Assembly (NCBI GenBank): GCA_963575745.1
Contig: CAUYUJ010017821.1
Coordinates: forward strand, 80,001 to 141,933
Origin: Prorocentrum cordatum
Lineage: Eukaryota; Sar; Dinophyceae; Prorocentrales; Prorocentraceae
DNA length: 61,933 nucleotides
Direction: 5' to 3'
Numbering within the stretch: the stretch's first letter is position 1; every line of letters starts with the position of its first letter. The position numbers and the translations under genes were made by a program. Below are positions 9,978-19,346 of the stretch, piece after piece. The notes under the pieces were generated by a model. The model worked only from the letters and a program-made list of their open reading frames with translations, had not been told where the DNA came from and ran no database searches.

Positions 9978-10240
9978 TGCAACGCAGGTAAGAGTATATA
10001 CTACGTACCTGCCCATCTCCTGCCATGTCCGCGTCCGTCCGCCCACCTCGGCTCAAGGTGAGGGCGGGCGGGTTCTTCTTTGACAGTAGATCGGCCGTGC
10101 CGATCAGACCGCGCAGGGGTGCGCGGCCGATAGCGTGTGAGGACAAAAGGTGTCTATCGTCAGTACTGAGACTCGGGAGAATACCTTCAGCATATGGCAT
10201 CATCTCCGACATAGACTCCCAGGACGAGTTCTACGATTCA
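9978..10240 (+). repeat. 3' LTR of copia element
   Basis: A 263-bp LTR that starts TGCAACGCAGG and ends TACGATTCA. It is closely similar to the two parts of the 5' LTR (528-736 and about 1805-1860). It is uninterrupted and so shows the original length. Confidence 0.85.
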
Positions 10241-10244
10241 GACA

Positions 10245-10345
10245 AGAGGCCCCGAGATGCCCCCAACCGGCCCCAAAGAGGCCCCAAACCGGTCCCCAAG
10301 AGGCGTCCAAACTGCCTCCAAGAGGCCCCCGGGAGGCCCCCCACG
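10245..10345. repeat. GGCCCCAAGA satellite, array 2
   Basis: The right flank of the copia element, made of the same GGCCCCAAGA-type repeat as 1-520. The element therefore appears to lie within one satellite array. Confidence 0.7.
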
Positions 10346-10429
10346 AGATCGCAACGAACATCCAATAGGCTTCATACCAGCTACCCTGGCACGGTGGCGG
10401 GATGGGCCGAAGGCCATTCGATAGTTTTT

Positions 10430-10665
10430 CGGATGTCCGCGCCCCGAGGGACGGTGGCATGAACATTCGGATGTCTGCGCGGTGTTCTTGGATCGGCGCT
10501 GGGCTCCCGTTCCTGGCGGCGTCGGGGGGCGGCGCTACGGGGCGCCGCCAGGGGGGCCCAGCACCGATCCCAGAAATCCACGCGGACCTCCGAAAATTCA
10601 TGGATATGCAGCTTTCTTTTCCAAAGGACCCGCCACCGTGCCTCGAGGCGCGATCTTTTGATTCT
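10430..10665. repeat. Imperfect foldback repeat
   Basis: The left arm (about 10451-10522) contains ggatcggcgctggg and cctggcggcg. The right arm (about 10540-10600) carries their inverted counterparts cgccgccagg and cccagcaccgatcc. Outside this, gaacattcgg pairs with ccgaaaattc, and gccccgagggacggtggc pairs with gccaccgtgcctcgaggc after a short insertion in the right arm. It can form a long imperfect hairpin and codes for nothing recognisable. A related shorter copy is at 31090-31190. Confidence 0.65.
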
Positions 10666-10754
10666 CGACGTTGATATGATAGCGTATCCTGCTCGCTCAC
10701 GCGCTTTTATCCGGCAGTGGATGGGGCGCTCGCGTGTGCATCGGGGATCTTCTG

Positions 10755-10975
10755 ACCCGGGTCAATCCAGACCCGGGTCAGCAAGAAACCAAAAAACTGC
10801 AATGCAGGAAAGAAAAACTGCAACGCAGGTCTTCGCAAACCCGAGTCAGCCAATATGCGCGGCCGCCTCGCGGCCACGAGCGGCTCCCTAACCCGGGTCA
10901 GCCAGGGGGGGTCTTCGCAGGATCCTGCAAAATCCGGTGCCCTGGCTGACCCCTGTTTGTATTGACCCCCGTCTC
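10755..10975. repeat. Dispersed ACCCGGGTCA repeats
   Basis: Several copies of acccgggtca or near variants (gacccgggtcaatcc, cccgggtcagcaag, cccgagtcagcc, cccgggtcagcc), each containing the palindrome GACCCGGGTC or part of it, and an inverted ggctgaccc. No gene is seen in 10666-11010. Confidence 0.5.
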
Positions 10976-11009
10976 GAGGCTCCCGAGTGCAGCGACCCAC
11001 GGTCCTTCC

Positions 11010-12330
11010 GGTGGAAATGAAAGCCTGCCCAACAGCAAGCGCGTGAGAATGGCCGCTGCGGCGGGCCTCGCAACGCAGATCTATGTCACAACTGTCGAGG
11101 CGAGAGCACTCGGAAGCTGTGAGCTTTACAAGCGATGCTGGCCTGGCGCATATGGCCGTCCAGCATCGCGTGCGACAAGAGTCGCAGAGGTGAACGAATA
11201 AGAGAAAATGAGACCAATACCTGGTGCCACAGACCTGGCACGTGCCGTCCGCACGGCAATACAGCCACTGGGAGACTCGGGTGCCATGTTTGGCGGCGAT
11301 GCGAGCGTAAGGCCCTTTCGGAGGCTAAAGCGTAATCACACAAATCACACTTGAAAGATGCAGTGGGGGAGTTGGCAAAAGTGAGAGACGGAGTGCCAAA
11401 GTCGCACATCGACTCCACGAACATATACAGTTGACAACGTGAGACCAGCGAGCTGGAGACTCGACAATGAATTGAACCCACGGGGCAGAAGACTCTGAAG
11501 GGTCAGGGAGACTGGTGCACAGAGCCAGCATCTGCCACAAACATTGTTAGTCCTTCAGCACAAGCTGCACCCGAGGGAGGTGAGGCAGAGGAGGGCAAGG
11601 AGCGAGAAGTGAGTGTAACTCGGTGGGGCCCTGACGGATGACCCTGCCAAAGTACACCATCATTTGCACCTGAGGACGCGATCAATAGATGGCGCCTTCA
11701 GGTTGAGGCGAATCTCCAGGTCCAAGGCCGTAGAACAATACCTGCATTGATCAACAAGCATCGAAGAGACCTCATATGGCTCGCACTCAAGACACGCAAA
11801 GCGGCAAAAGACCCAACCCGGATGTAAACGTTGAAAAATCAGAGCGAAAAGAAAAGCAAACGGAAAAGGCGTCACCACTCCCGTAACGGAAACCAGCTCT
11901 TACCGTATATGCGCACTGAGAGGGGGCTGCACGCCTCTGCGGCCGCCTGGGACCGAGCCCAGGCCTCGGTGACAGTGCGGCCGCCAATCTCGGTGACGCC
12001 GCCGAGGTGCTTATGTTGGTGGGCGACAGCGATGCTGTTCGCAGAGCCGGGGACGCGCGCGACCATGGAGTCATCTGTGCCGATGCGGCGAGCTTGATAA
12101 TGTGATGCGGTATTTGTCCACGGTGCACGATGCTACGCTATGTCTTGCCGGGCTTCCACTCGATCTCGAAATGCAGCAAGCTAAACACCTCGCTCAAAGA
12201 GGCGAGAAGACCATCAACGCAGGAGCCCAACTCTGATGCAGTTTTGGCACAGAGCATCAAGTATTCATCGTCGACGAAGGCCACGTCGACGATTGGAACG
12301 GTGGTGGGCACAAGCTAACATGGATGAAGG
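11010..12330 (-). pseudogene. LINE reverse transcriptase fragment with C2H2 finger
   Basis: A 5'-truncated, frame-broken non-LTR retrotransposon piece. On the minus strand near 12262-12285 a frame reads VAFVDDEYLMLC, a fit to RT motif C (the catalytic Asp pair in FVDD). Next, near 11870-12066, comes KHLGGVTEIGGRTVTEA and AAAEACSPL, which resembles the thumb region of dinoflagellate LINE RTs. At about 11280-11357 is a classical zinc finger, FKCDLCDYALASERALRSH, completed as C-x2-C-x12-H-x5-H. A second possible finger (CQVCG...H) follows in another frame. RT followed by C2H2 fingers fits known LINE polyproteins. Frame shifts and the missing 5' part mean it is not functional. Confidence 0.6.
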
Positions 12331-12504
12331 ATCCGTGAATTTGGTGCGTGGGCGACAGATTCATGGATCGGGGAAAGCACTCCCAGAAACATTAAGCTTA
12401 TGCCGCCTGCTTTGGCGACGGAGGGCGTCGACTCTGCGTGGGAACGGGACCAGTCGTTTGTCCACGCGCCCTGATCCATGGTGCTGGGCTGGCGCGGTGG
12501 CGGG
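12331..12504. other. No feature recognised
   Basis: Between the LINE fragment and the GATCCTC array no domain or repeat was seen on either strand. Confidence 0.4.
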
Positions 12505-12606
12505 ACTTGCCGCAGGACTCCCCGATCCTCGGTCCTCGATCCTCCTCAATCTTTGATCTTCCTCGATCCTCGACCATCCTCGACACTCGATCCTCGATCC
12601 TCCTCG
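12505..12606. repeat. GATCCTC microsatellite, left flank of YR element
   Basis: Short tandem copies of gatcctc and cgatcctc. The same repeat continues at 28242-28380 on the far side of the YR element, which suggests that the element inserted into a single array. Confidence 0.8.
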
Positions 12607-12833
12607 ACCCCGCCCCCACAGTACGGCGCTAGCGAAAGCGCGGCCTGCTTTAAGGCCGCGGGACGTGCCAGCCGCGAAGCGGTTGAAGCGGGCCCTCAGG
12701 AGACGATGACGATGATGGCGGCAGCGGTGCAGCCCCCCCCATTTTGCTGCTGCGCTGGCCGCGCGCTCCTCCCGCCGGCGATGACACGCCAGGCGGGTCC
12801 CTCCTTCCGCCACGCGAAGCGGGCCTCGCCGCC
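12607..12833 (-). repeat. Split direct repeat B2 (outer 3' end)
   Basis: 227 bp, nearly identical to B1 (13033-13259). Both contain the hairpin gcggcctgctttaaggccgc. It marks the 3' end of the YR element; outside it is GATCCTC repeat. Confidence 0.9.
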
Positions 12834-12900
12834 GGTGCCGTAGGACACCGAGGCAAAGCCCAGGGTGGGTGGGCAAAAGAGGGCCCCTTTGGGCCCTGGG

Positions 12901-13033
12901 AGGGCTTTGAGCCCCGAAGGCTTGAGCGGGAGAGAGGAAAAGGGAAGGGCAAGCAGAGGCAGGAGCAGGGAGAGGAGAAACCCAAGCCGACTGGGGAGGG
13001 CGGGGTCCAACCGTTTAGGACAAACAACTAAGA
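12901..13033 (-). repeat. Split direct repeat A2
   Basis: 133 bp, matching A1 at 28109-28241, from agggctttgagcc to caaacaactaaga. It lies between B1 and B2. In YR elements with this layout the A2/B1 junction reflects the joined ends of the circular DNA intermediate. Confidence 0.9.
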
Positions 13034-13259
13034 CCCCGCCCCCGCAGCACGGCGCTAGCGAAAGCGCGGCCTGCTTTAAGGCCGCGGGACGTGCCAGCCG
13101 CGAAGCGGTTGAAGCGGGCCCTCAGGAGACGATGACGATGATGGCGGCAGCGGTGCAGCCCCCCCCATTTTGCTGCTGCGCTGGCCGCACGCTCCTCCCG
13201 CCGGCGATGACACGCCAGGCGGGTCCCTCCTTCCGCCACGCGAAGCGGGCCTCGCCGCC
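13033..13259 (-). repeat. Split direct repeat B1
   Basis: 227 bp, matching B2 at 12607-12833 apart from a few substitutions. It directly abuts A2, and this junction is the likely recombination site sequence. Confidence 0.9.
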
Positions 13260-14154
13260 TTTGTTCTATAATACTGGTGCTGCTGCCAGTGCCCCCGCAC
13301 ACTGGCCGCCTGGCGGGTTCTACGCGCCGGCGTGCTGTGTGGGCGCCCTGATGGGCGTCGCCAAAACTGGGTGCCAGGCGTTGTGTTACCGGCACCGTCT
13401 AGGCACTGAGTCACGCATCGCCTGGCGTGCGCGCCGGCGTGCGCGCGGGGCCCGACTGGCCCTCTGTCTGCCGACTGCCGCCAGGCAACTGATGCCGGCG
13501 TGCGCGGCTGTCCTCCGCGAGGCTAGGCCTTGGGCTCGCGCCGGTACCTTGATTGCCGGCGGAGCCCGACCTCGGGCTGAGGCCCGAGGGTGTCGTCGCT
13601 GGCGCTTGGCACGGGCCGGCACTTGGCATCCCCGTCTGCGCCGCGGCCTCCAGATCTCCCGGCTCCCCGCCTCCACAGGTGCCCAAAGTGCACGGGGCGG
13701 GCAGGGTCCGGCCCCTGACAGAGGGGGTTCCCCGGGCCGGCGCGGGGGCGCGGGCCCGCGCCTGCGCATGAATTCGAGCGCTGCGGCCACCCGGGCCGTC
13801 AGACTGCCAGCTACTGTAGCACAGCTGGCGTCAGTGTGCCCGGCACGCCCAGGCTTGGCATGGAGAGCCGGCGTGCCAGGCGGGTTCCAGCGTGGTCCTC
13901 GTCCAGGGCTGCAAGGGGACCCACAGTATCCCAGGCACTAGTGGGGCCCTGACGGACGGGCCTGCACGCATGCTTTTGCCGTGAGGTATTAGCCAGTGCT
14001 GAAGGCACGGGCGGGTGTACCCTGCGAGCGCGCGGCTACTCGCCGGCGGGGCAGGTGGCTGGTGGCTGCGCCCGAGCACGCACGGCGTGAAGCCGGCGGC
14101 TTGGGTTGGGCGCGCGCCAGGTGCGCAAGCACCGGCGGCGCCCGCTGCGGCCTC
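13260..14154 (-). other. 3' untranslated region of YR element
   Basis: About 0.9 kb between the end of the recombinase frame and B1. It is very GC-rich, with many short inverted pieces such as gccggcgtgc and tggcacgc. A long plus-strand open frame crosses it but has no recognisable domain, and it continues through the repeats, so it is not called as a gene. Confidence 0.6.
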
Positions 14155-14883
14155 TCATGGGCTCTCACGCCTGGCGCTCTCGGCGCCGGCGGCAGCTCTG
14201 CTGGGGGCGCTGTCCTTCGCCGGGTTGGTCAACGAGGAGTTGTCCCTGGCCATCTTGCCGGAGATGCCCTTCATCGGCTCGTGCGACTCCCACAGGTAGC
14301 CGTGGAACGCGTCCGACTGCCAGCGCCCGAATCGGCGCACTCGGGAGAGGTCCTCGGTCACGTGGTACATTGCAGTTGCCCCGCCGATCCTCAGGGAATG
14401 GCTGCCGATCTCTTCCCTGGAGAGGCCGGCGGCCAGCCCCGCGACCGTCAGGAAGTGCTGCACCTCTGCCCTGCGGATCGGTGTACCTGACGCCCAGCGG
14501 AAAAGGGGCAGCCGTTCCTCGGTGCCCTTTATCCGCTGAGGATGGTGAGCCTGGAGCCGCTCCATCGCCGCGATCGGGCAGAGCGATGTGCCGGCGCGGT
14601 AGTGGTTCCTCACCGTCCCGACGTTGAGCTGGTCCGTCTTGCTGCCCTTGATGTAGATCACCATCTCGTCGGCGTCCTGGAAGCTGGCCACGCGCTTCCC
14701 CTCCTTCTTGGGCCCCACGTCCTCCCCGTGCAGCACGCGCTCGAAGGACCACGAGCGCCCGTCCTGGAGGAGGTATTCTGAGGCCCTCAGGAGGAAGAAA
14801 AACGCTGTCACGATGGCCGCCCAGTGACCACTGCATCCTCCTCGGGGAGCTTGGCCTCCTGCTGGAGAAAGCCGCGGAGCCAT
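14155..14883 (-). CDS. Tyrosine recombinase catalytic domain
   Basis: This enzyme would integrate the circular cDNA by strand exchange, with no DDE integrase involved. Counting from the frame start at 14883, the catalytic set is complete: Arg33 in LLRASEYL, Lys82 in KGSKTDQ, H162-S-L-R165 in SHSLRIGGAT, Trp188 in RFGRWQSD and nucleophile Tyr196 in HGYLWES. The first ~20 residues are probably not translated: the N-terminal core-binding part lies at the end of ORF3, and the join falls near 14825-14835 through a -1 frame change. Downstream residues are Ala/Ser-rich. With ORF3 it forms the RT-RNase H-YR order of DIRS/PAT-like elements. The frame change may be programmed or an indel. Confidence 0.85.
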   Translation of the reverse strand: MAPRLSPAGGQAPRGGCSGHWAAIVTAFFFLLRASEYLLQDGRSWSFERVLHGEDVGPKKEGKRVASFQDADEMVIYIKGSKTDQLNVGTVRNHYRAGTSLCPIAAMERLQAHHPQRIKGTEERLPLFRWASGTPIRRAEVQHFLTVAGLAAGLSREEIGSHSLRIGGATAMYHVTEDLSRVRRFGRWQSDAFHGYLWESHEPMKGISGKMARDNSSLTNPAKDSAPSRAAAGAESARRESP

Positions 14884-17800
14884 TCGAGCATGGCTGGCGT
14901 GACGGGCTTCTTCCGCTTGGTCTCGGGCCCCTGCCAGCGTTTCAGCCCTGCCAGCGTGCTCCAGAGGCGGCCTCTGTGGAGCAGGGGGTCCGAGTAGCCG
15001 GCCACCAGGTGGGCGTAGCGCACCGCGAAGAGCTTCTGCTTGATGGTCCCCTCGGTCCTCCCGACGACCCGCGCTAGGAGGACGGCGAAGTTGATGAGCG
15101 CCTCCTCATCGGCCAGGCGCTCCTCGCGATCACGTCCTGGGAGCCAAGGGCTGAGCCCCTGCGCCTGGCGCACGGCAACCCAGAGCCGCCATCCTCCCTC
15201 GTAACCTGCCCTTGTGCCTTCACTGAGTTTCTGCAGCATGGCCTCCATCTTCTGCTGCGCGAACCAGCCGGCGTAGTTGGCTCCGCCAGGCTCAGCGCGG
15301 CCGGCGGGGGCGAGCTCCTTCCCGGGGTAGTTGGTCTTCCGAGCTACGCCCAGCGCTTGCGGCCTCACCAAGTCGGTTGCTGGCATCTCTTTGGCACGCC
15401 GAGGGCTCTTTTTGCGAGGGCTTTTCGAGCGTGTCACACTTTTGTCCAGCTTGACCTTCTCGGCGGCTGGGGCCTCGCGGGGTCCGATGAGCGTGTCCTC
15501 GTCGATCATCTTGAAGCGGACTGCCTGGGCGCGCCGGCGGTTCTTGTGCATCTCGTCGGTGAGCGCTCCTCCGGCCCTCACCTCGTCCTCTGCTGCCAGT
15601 GCCAAGGCGGGCTGATCTGGTGCCTGGGCCCAGGCGCGGAACCAGCGCTTGGTGGCCTCCCACGCAGCTTGCTCCTCTGGATCATGGCACACCCCGGCCC
15701 GCTGCGTGCTGGTGCTGTCGAGCGCCTCTGTCACCGCGGTCAGCACTGCCTCCGCGGTCCTCGGCGGGAGCGCCCTGGCTGCGCCCTTCAGGAGTTCGTC
15801 CTCGGTGAAGCCCTGGGCTCGCAAGTGGGTCCACTCGTCGTTGGTCCCTCCCTGCACTCGCCAAACCTCTCGGGGCGTCAGGGCGCGGACCGTGCCCCCG
15901 CCCCCTCCGGTGACACGGAGGAGCGTCGCCCCGGGTCCTTGGAGCTCCGCCCCAGGCCAGCGGATTGTGCCCACCGGCCCCTCCTCGCTGTAGATCAGGT
16001 GCTTCGCTCCGTCCTTCTTGAGGTGCCCGACCGGCTTGAGGAGGAGGGGGTCGCTGGTGGACTGGATGCGGGGGTCCCATGACACTTCGCCTTGTTGGTC
16101 GAGCCACAGGTGGTCCTTTCCCTTGTCCAGGAGAGGCTTGACGCTGGCAGCTCGGGAGCAGGCCGGCGGCATGTTAATGCACGCCAGGCCCACCCCCGCT
16201 TTCCGACGTCCGCCCACGAGCACCCGCCTGGTCCGCGTCGTGGCGTCCCCGTGGTGCGTGCAGACCACCTCGAACTTCGAGACCATGTAGCCCAGCTGCT
16301 TGAGTGCCTTCTCGAACCTGGCTGTGTCTACCCCGGTCGGGGCGTCCACGACCACCACTTCAGGGCTCTCCTGAGTTGCTGCGACGAGGAAAGCCTCCAT
16401 CTCTCGGCCCTTGGGGTCTAGGGACAGCGACGCCATGAGCCATCCCACCTTCTGGTTCTCCTCGGGCTCCGATCCCCCGAGGCGCTTGAAGGCCTTCGTG
16501 TACGGGTTGATGAGACTCCCCACTTCTCGACCCAGCTTCCCGCGGAGCGGGGGAGCTCTCGGCAGTCCATGTCCTCGCTGAAGTGCTCGGTGTCGAAGGG
16601 CAGCCTCGGCCACGGGGCCCGTCTCTCCAGGGAGCCTGAGAAGGCGCTCCTTGGCGTCCTCCAGTATCTGGCCCCAGGCTGCGGGAGGCTCTAGGCGCGT
16701 CCACCCTGAGGTGGCCAGCGTGTCGTGAACCTTCTTGACCTCTTCGCGGGTAAGCCAGTCGGCCACTTCATTATGGTAGGTCCTCACGAAGAACGAGACG
16801 ATGCGGCATCCGTGCATGGCTTCGATCCTTTCCACCAGACGTATCAGGTGGCGGGCCAGGGCGTTCTTGGGGCTTCTCTTGGTGAGCCAGGCCTTCACAT
16901 TCTGGTTGTCCGTGACGTAAAACACCAACTCGCCTTCCCACTTCGAGCCCTGCTTCGTGGCCAACGCGACCACCGCCAGCAGCTCGACCACCGCTATGAT
17001 CCAGCCTTCCTCGCCACTCTCGCCTCTGACCGCGTGACTCAGGGCCTCGAGCAGTGGTCCGGCGTCCGTGGCCATGTACTCCGGCGTCGGCGCGGCATCC
17101 CCTGCAGTTGCGCTCCCCCAGTCGATGGCACCGATCGAGGAGGTGGTAGCATCTCCGCCCGTCCACCGTGTGGTACGTGCTGTCCCTGGCAAGGCGAGGC
17201 GTTCGCGCACCGACAGGGCCTGCGTGAAGCTGGCCTGGAAGGTCGTGCTCCAGGCCTCCGGGACGTCGAAGAGCATCCTCAGAAACCCCACTGACGCGTC
17301 CCACTCCTCCCAGGCGAGCTCGACTTCCTCAGGCGTACCCTTCGGTTCTGCCCAGCTCGCCCCGCTGCTGAGGAGTCGGTCCAGGGCGGGGAGCTCGGGG
17401 CGGAGTGCTGGCTGTGCTGACGCCCAGAACTGGGCACAGCCTCGCAGCTCTTGGGCGACCTTCAGCGGGACCCGCCTGGATCCTCTGAGCTCCGGGAGGG
17501 CGAGCAGGTACTGAGCCTTGATGCATTTGGGTTCTGGGAGCCTAACCACCTTCGTGTCGAAGTTCATGTGGAGGCCCCAGATCAACTGCTCTGCCGCGAA
17601 CTCCCCCTCGACGTCCAGTTTCTCCTCGTTAACTGCGTCCGGGCCCCAGACTCGCTTCATGGCCCCGTCGAGCTCCTCGGCCGAGAGCCAGGGTCGGAGG
17701 CCCACCAGCGGCTCGAGGACGACCCCGTCGTCCATGAGCCACTTGGAGGCGTACCTGACGGTGTCGTTGATCCTGGGCGCCGGCGGCTTCCTCCTCTCGT

Positions 17801-19346
17801 GCTCGCTCTTGGCCGCCCAGGCGAACGCCATGTGCTCGCCCGGGCTGCCGGCCCAGCCGAAGACCAGCACGCCGTGGATCAGGATAACTCGCCCTGGCAC
17901 CCCGACCTCCTTGCCCGGGAGCGTCGTCCCGAACTCTGGCACGGCAGCTGGCTCCAGGTGGTGCCACTTGAAGGCCCTGGCCACGTCGCGCTTCGCCACC
18001 ACCTGCTGGACGCCCGGGTGCCTCGCCCCCCACCAGAGGCTGAGCCTCGCAAGCCCCCTGTGGAGGGGCTGCTTCGCTGGCGGGTGCTGCTCCTTCGGGG
18101 AGAAGGCGTTGGCCGCCCGCATGTCGTGGATCGGCCGGCCCTCTTTCGAGATGGTCCGATCCGGCAACATCTTGGGGACCCTCCCGCTGGGCGACTCGAC
18201 CAGCGCCGAGGCGGCGAGCACGTCCTCGACCTCGTCCGAGGCCCAGAGGACAACGCCGTAGCGGCTGTCCTTCCAGGCCTTCTCGAACATCTCCAGCGCG
18301 TGGTCCACCGCCGAGGAGTGCGACTTGGCCTGCGTGCGCGTCCGCTCCTCCGTGCGTCGCACGGGTACCCCCCCGGTGGCCATGGCCCGGAGGTAGGCGG
18401 CGTGGTGCGGGTCCAAGGACTTCTGCACGTCTTCTTGGAGTACGCCGCCCAGCGGGTTCCCATGGACCTCCTCCCGCGCGTGCTTCAGCAACTCGGCAGC
18501 CCTCTCGATGCTGCCGGCGAGACGGAGGAGTGAGTTGCCCCGCTTCACGACCTCTGGCACCTTCTCGGGCTGGAAGGCGGGGTGGTCCGCGCACCACTTG
18601 ACGTAGTCACGCGCCTCCTCCTGTGCCCTCCCACCGCTCGGTGCCGCCGGCGCCTCCCCCAAAGGGGGTCCCCCACAGCGGCCTCCCCGCGGAGGGGGCG
18701 GCCAAGGGGGCGGCATCATCGGCGGCATCCCCGGCGGCCGGGCGAGTTGCCCGGGGAGAAGCGGGCGCCACCCTGGAGGCCTCACCAGGGGCCTGACTGC
18801 GTGATCTGGGGGCACGAGCGGCCTGGCTGGATCATCTTGGCGGGGTCTGGGCTGCGATGGCTCTCCCTTGGAGGTGGCGCGCAGCTGGGCACCCAGTGAC
18901 CTCGGCTTGGGCCTGAGTGTGAGCTTCTCTCCGGACGTCCCTGCGCTGCCGGCGTCTGCTCCCCCAGTAGGGGGGTCTCCGCTGGAGGTCGTCGACCTGC
19001 CTGCGGCACGCCTGGCTGCTTCCACGACTGTCATGGCCGAGCGGCTTCTCCTCGTTGGTGCGGCCTTCTGGGGGATCGTGGCGGGGAGTCTGCTCTTCCG
19101 ATGCTGGGCTGGGTCTGAGGGGGTTTCCAGTACCTCGGGCGGTGGAGGTGCACTCGGCGGTGGCTCTGCGCCTGCGGCGGGGGCGGGGCCTCCGCTGCCG
19201 CTGGCCCCAGGAGAGCTCTGGAAAGTCTCCTCCGTGCTCCGCCTGGCCGCCTCCGCTTGCCCGGGCCAGAGGCTCAGGGGATCTGGATCCTCTGGGAGGG
19301 GGGGGTCTATTCCCTCCTCGGTCCTCGCGTACGGCTTCTCCACCAC
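14808..19346 (-). CDS. ORF3: RT, RNase H, methyltransferase-like C-terminal half, recombinase N-terminus
   Basis: 1512 codons counted from a GTG at 19346; the true entry is probably a frame change from ORF2 nearby. Residues 1-280 are Pro/Ala/Arg-rich. RT follows: KRDVARAFKWHH near residue 453 holds the first catalytic Asp, and WLMDDGVV near 537 holds the Asp pair. RNase H follows, with ATDAGP (about 759), the Glu of VVELLAVV (about 787), YVTDNQNVKAW (about 811) and HNEVADWLTRE (about 863), the DIRS-type layout. Then comes a segment like the C-terminal half of a C5 cytosine methyltransferase: VVVVDAPTGV (about 996), TRTRRVLVGGR (about 1038, motif VIII-like) and ALTPREVWRVQG (about 1158, motif IX-like). 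A basic linker and a helical recombinase core-binding domain (residues about 1352-1510, TRAGYEGGWRLWVA) end it. Confidence 0.85.
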   Translation of the reverse strand: MVEKPYARTEEGIDPPLPEDPDPLSLWPGQAEAARRSTEETFQSSPGASGSGGPAPAAGAEPPPSAPPPPEVLETPSDPAQHRKSRLPATIPQKAAPTRRSRSAMTVVEAARRAAGRSTTSSGDPPTGGADAGSAGTSGEKLTLRPKPRSLGAQLRATSKGEPSQPRPRQDDPARPLVPPDHAVRPLVRPPGWRPLLPGQLARPPGMPPMMPPPWPPPPRGGRCGGPPLGEAPAAPSGGRAQEEARDYVKWCADHPAFQPEKVPEVVKRGNSLLRLAGSIERAAELLKHAREEVHGNPLGGVLQEDVQKSLDPHHAAYLRAMATGGVPVRRTEERTRTQAKSHSSAVDHALEMFEKAWKDSRYGVVLWASDEVEDVLAASALVESPSGRVPKMLPDRTISKEGRPIHDMRAANAFSPKEQHPPAKQPLHRGLARLSLWWGARHPGVQQVVAKRDVARAFKWHHLEPAAVPEFGTTLPGKEVGVPGRVILIHGVLVFGWAGSPGEHMAFAWAAKSEHERRKPPAPRINDTVRYASKWLMDDGVVLEPLVGLRPWLSAEELDGAMKRVWGPDAVNEEKLDVEGEFAAEQLIWGLHMNFDTKVVRLPEPKCIKAQYLLALPELRGSRRVPLKVAQELRGCAQFWASAQPALRPELPALDRLLSSGASWAEPKGTPEEVELAWEEWDASVGFLRMLFDVPEAWSTTFQASFTQALSVRERLALPGTARTTRWTGGDATTSSIGAIDWGSATAGDAAPTPEYMATDAGPLLEALSHAVRGESGEEGWIIAVVELLAVVALATKQGSKWEGELVFYVTDNQNVKAWLTKRSPKNALARHLIRLVERIEAMHGCRIVSFFVRTYHNEVADWLTREEVKKVHDTLATSGWTRLEPPAAWGQILEDAKERLLRLPGETGPVAEAALRHRALQRGHGLPRAPPLRGKLGREVGSLINPYTKAFKRLGGSEPEENQKVGWLMASLSLDPKGREMEAFLVAATQESPEVVVVDAPTGVDTARFEKALKQLGYMVSKFEVVCTHHGDATTRTRRVLVGGRRKAGVGLACINMPPACSRAASVKPLLDKGKDHLWLDQQGEVSWDPRIQSTSDPLLLKPVGHLKKDGAKHLIYSEEGPVGTIRWPGAELQGPGATLLRVTGGGGGTVRALTPREVWRVQGGTNDEWTHLRAQGFTEDELLKGAARALPPRTAEAVLTAVTEALDSTSTQRAGVCHDPEEQAAWEATKRWFRAWAQAPDQPALALAAEDEVRAGGALTDEMHKNRRRAQAVRFKMIDEDTLIGPREAPAAEKVKLDKSVTRSKSPRKKSPRRAKEMPATDLVRPQALGVARKTNYPGKELAPAGRAEPGGANYAGWFAQQKMEAMLQKLSEGTRAGYEGGWRLWVAVRQAQGLSPWLPGRDREERLADEEALINFAVLLARVVGRTEGTIKQKLFAVRYAHLVAGYSDPLLHRGRLWSTLAGLKRWQGPETKRKKPVTPAMLEWLRGFLQQEAKLPEEDAVVTGRPS

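Larger units (their letters stand above)
528..10240 (+). mobile_element. Decayed Ty1/copia LTR retrotransposon
   Basis: The element is bounded by two related LTRs that begin TGCAACGCAGG and end TACGATTCA. Between them, in order, are gag with a zinc knuckle, an aspartic protease, a Cys-rich double motif, a methyltransferase-like block, an HGCAYGL block, integrase, copia reverse transcriptase and RNase H. Integrase before reverse transcriptase is the copia order. The coding sequence changes frame many times and carries at least two insertions, so this copy is probably inactive unless assembly indels are to blame. No clear target-site duplication is seen: the bases outside the LTRs are ctgaa and gacaa. 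Both flanks are GGCCCCAAGA satellite. Confidence 0.88.

Noticed and set aside
523-10245. Target-site duplication around the copia element
   Set aside because: The flanking 5-mers ctgaa and gacaa do not match, and the satellite context makes short matches unreliable.
12865-13941. 358-codon plus-strand frame
   Set aside because: It is antisense to the YR element's repeats A2 and B1 and to its 3' untranslated region. Very high GC explains its length.
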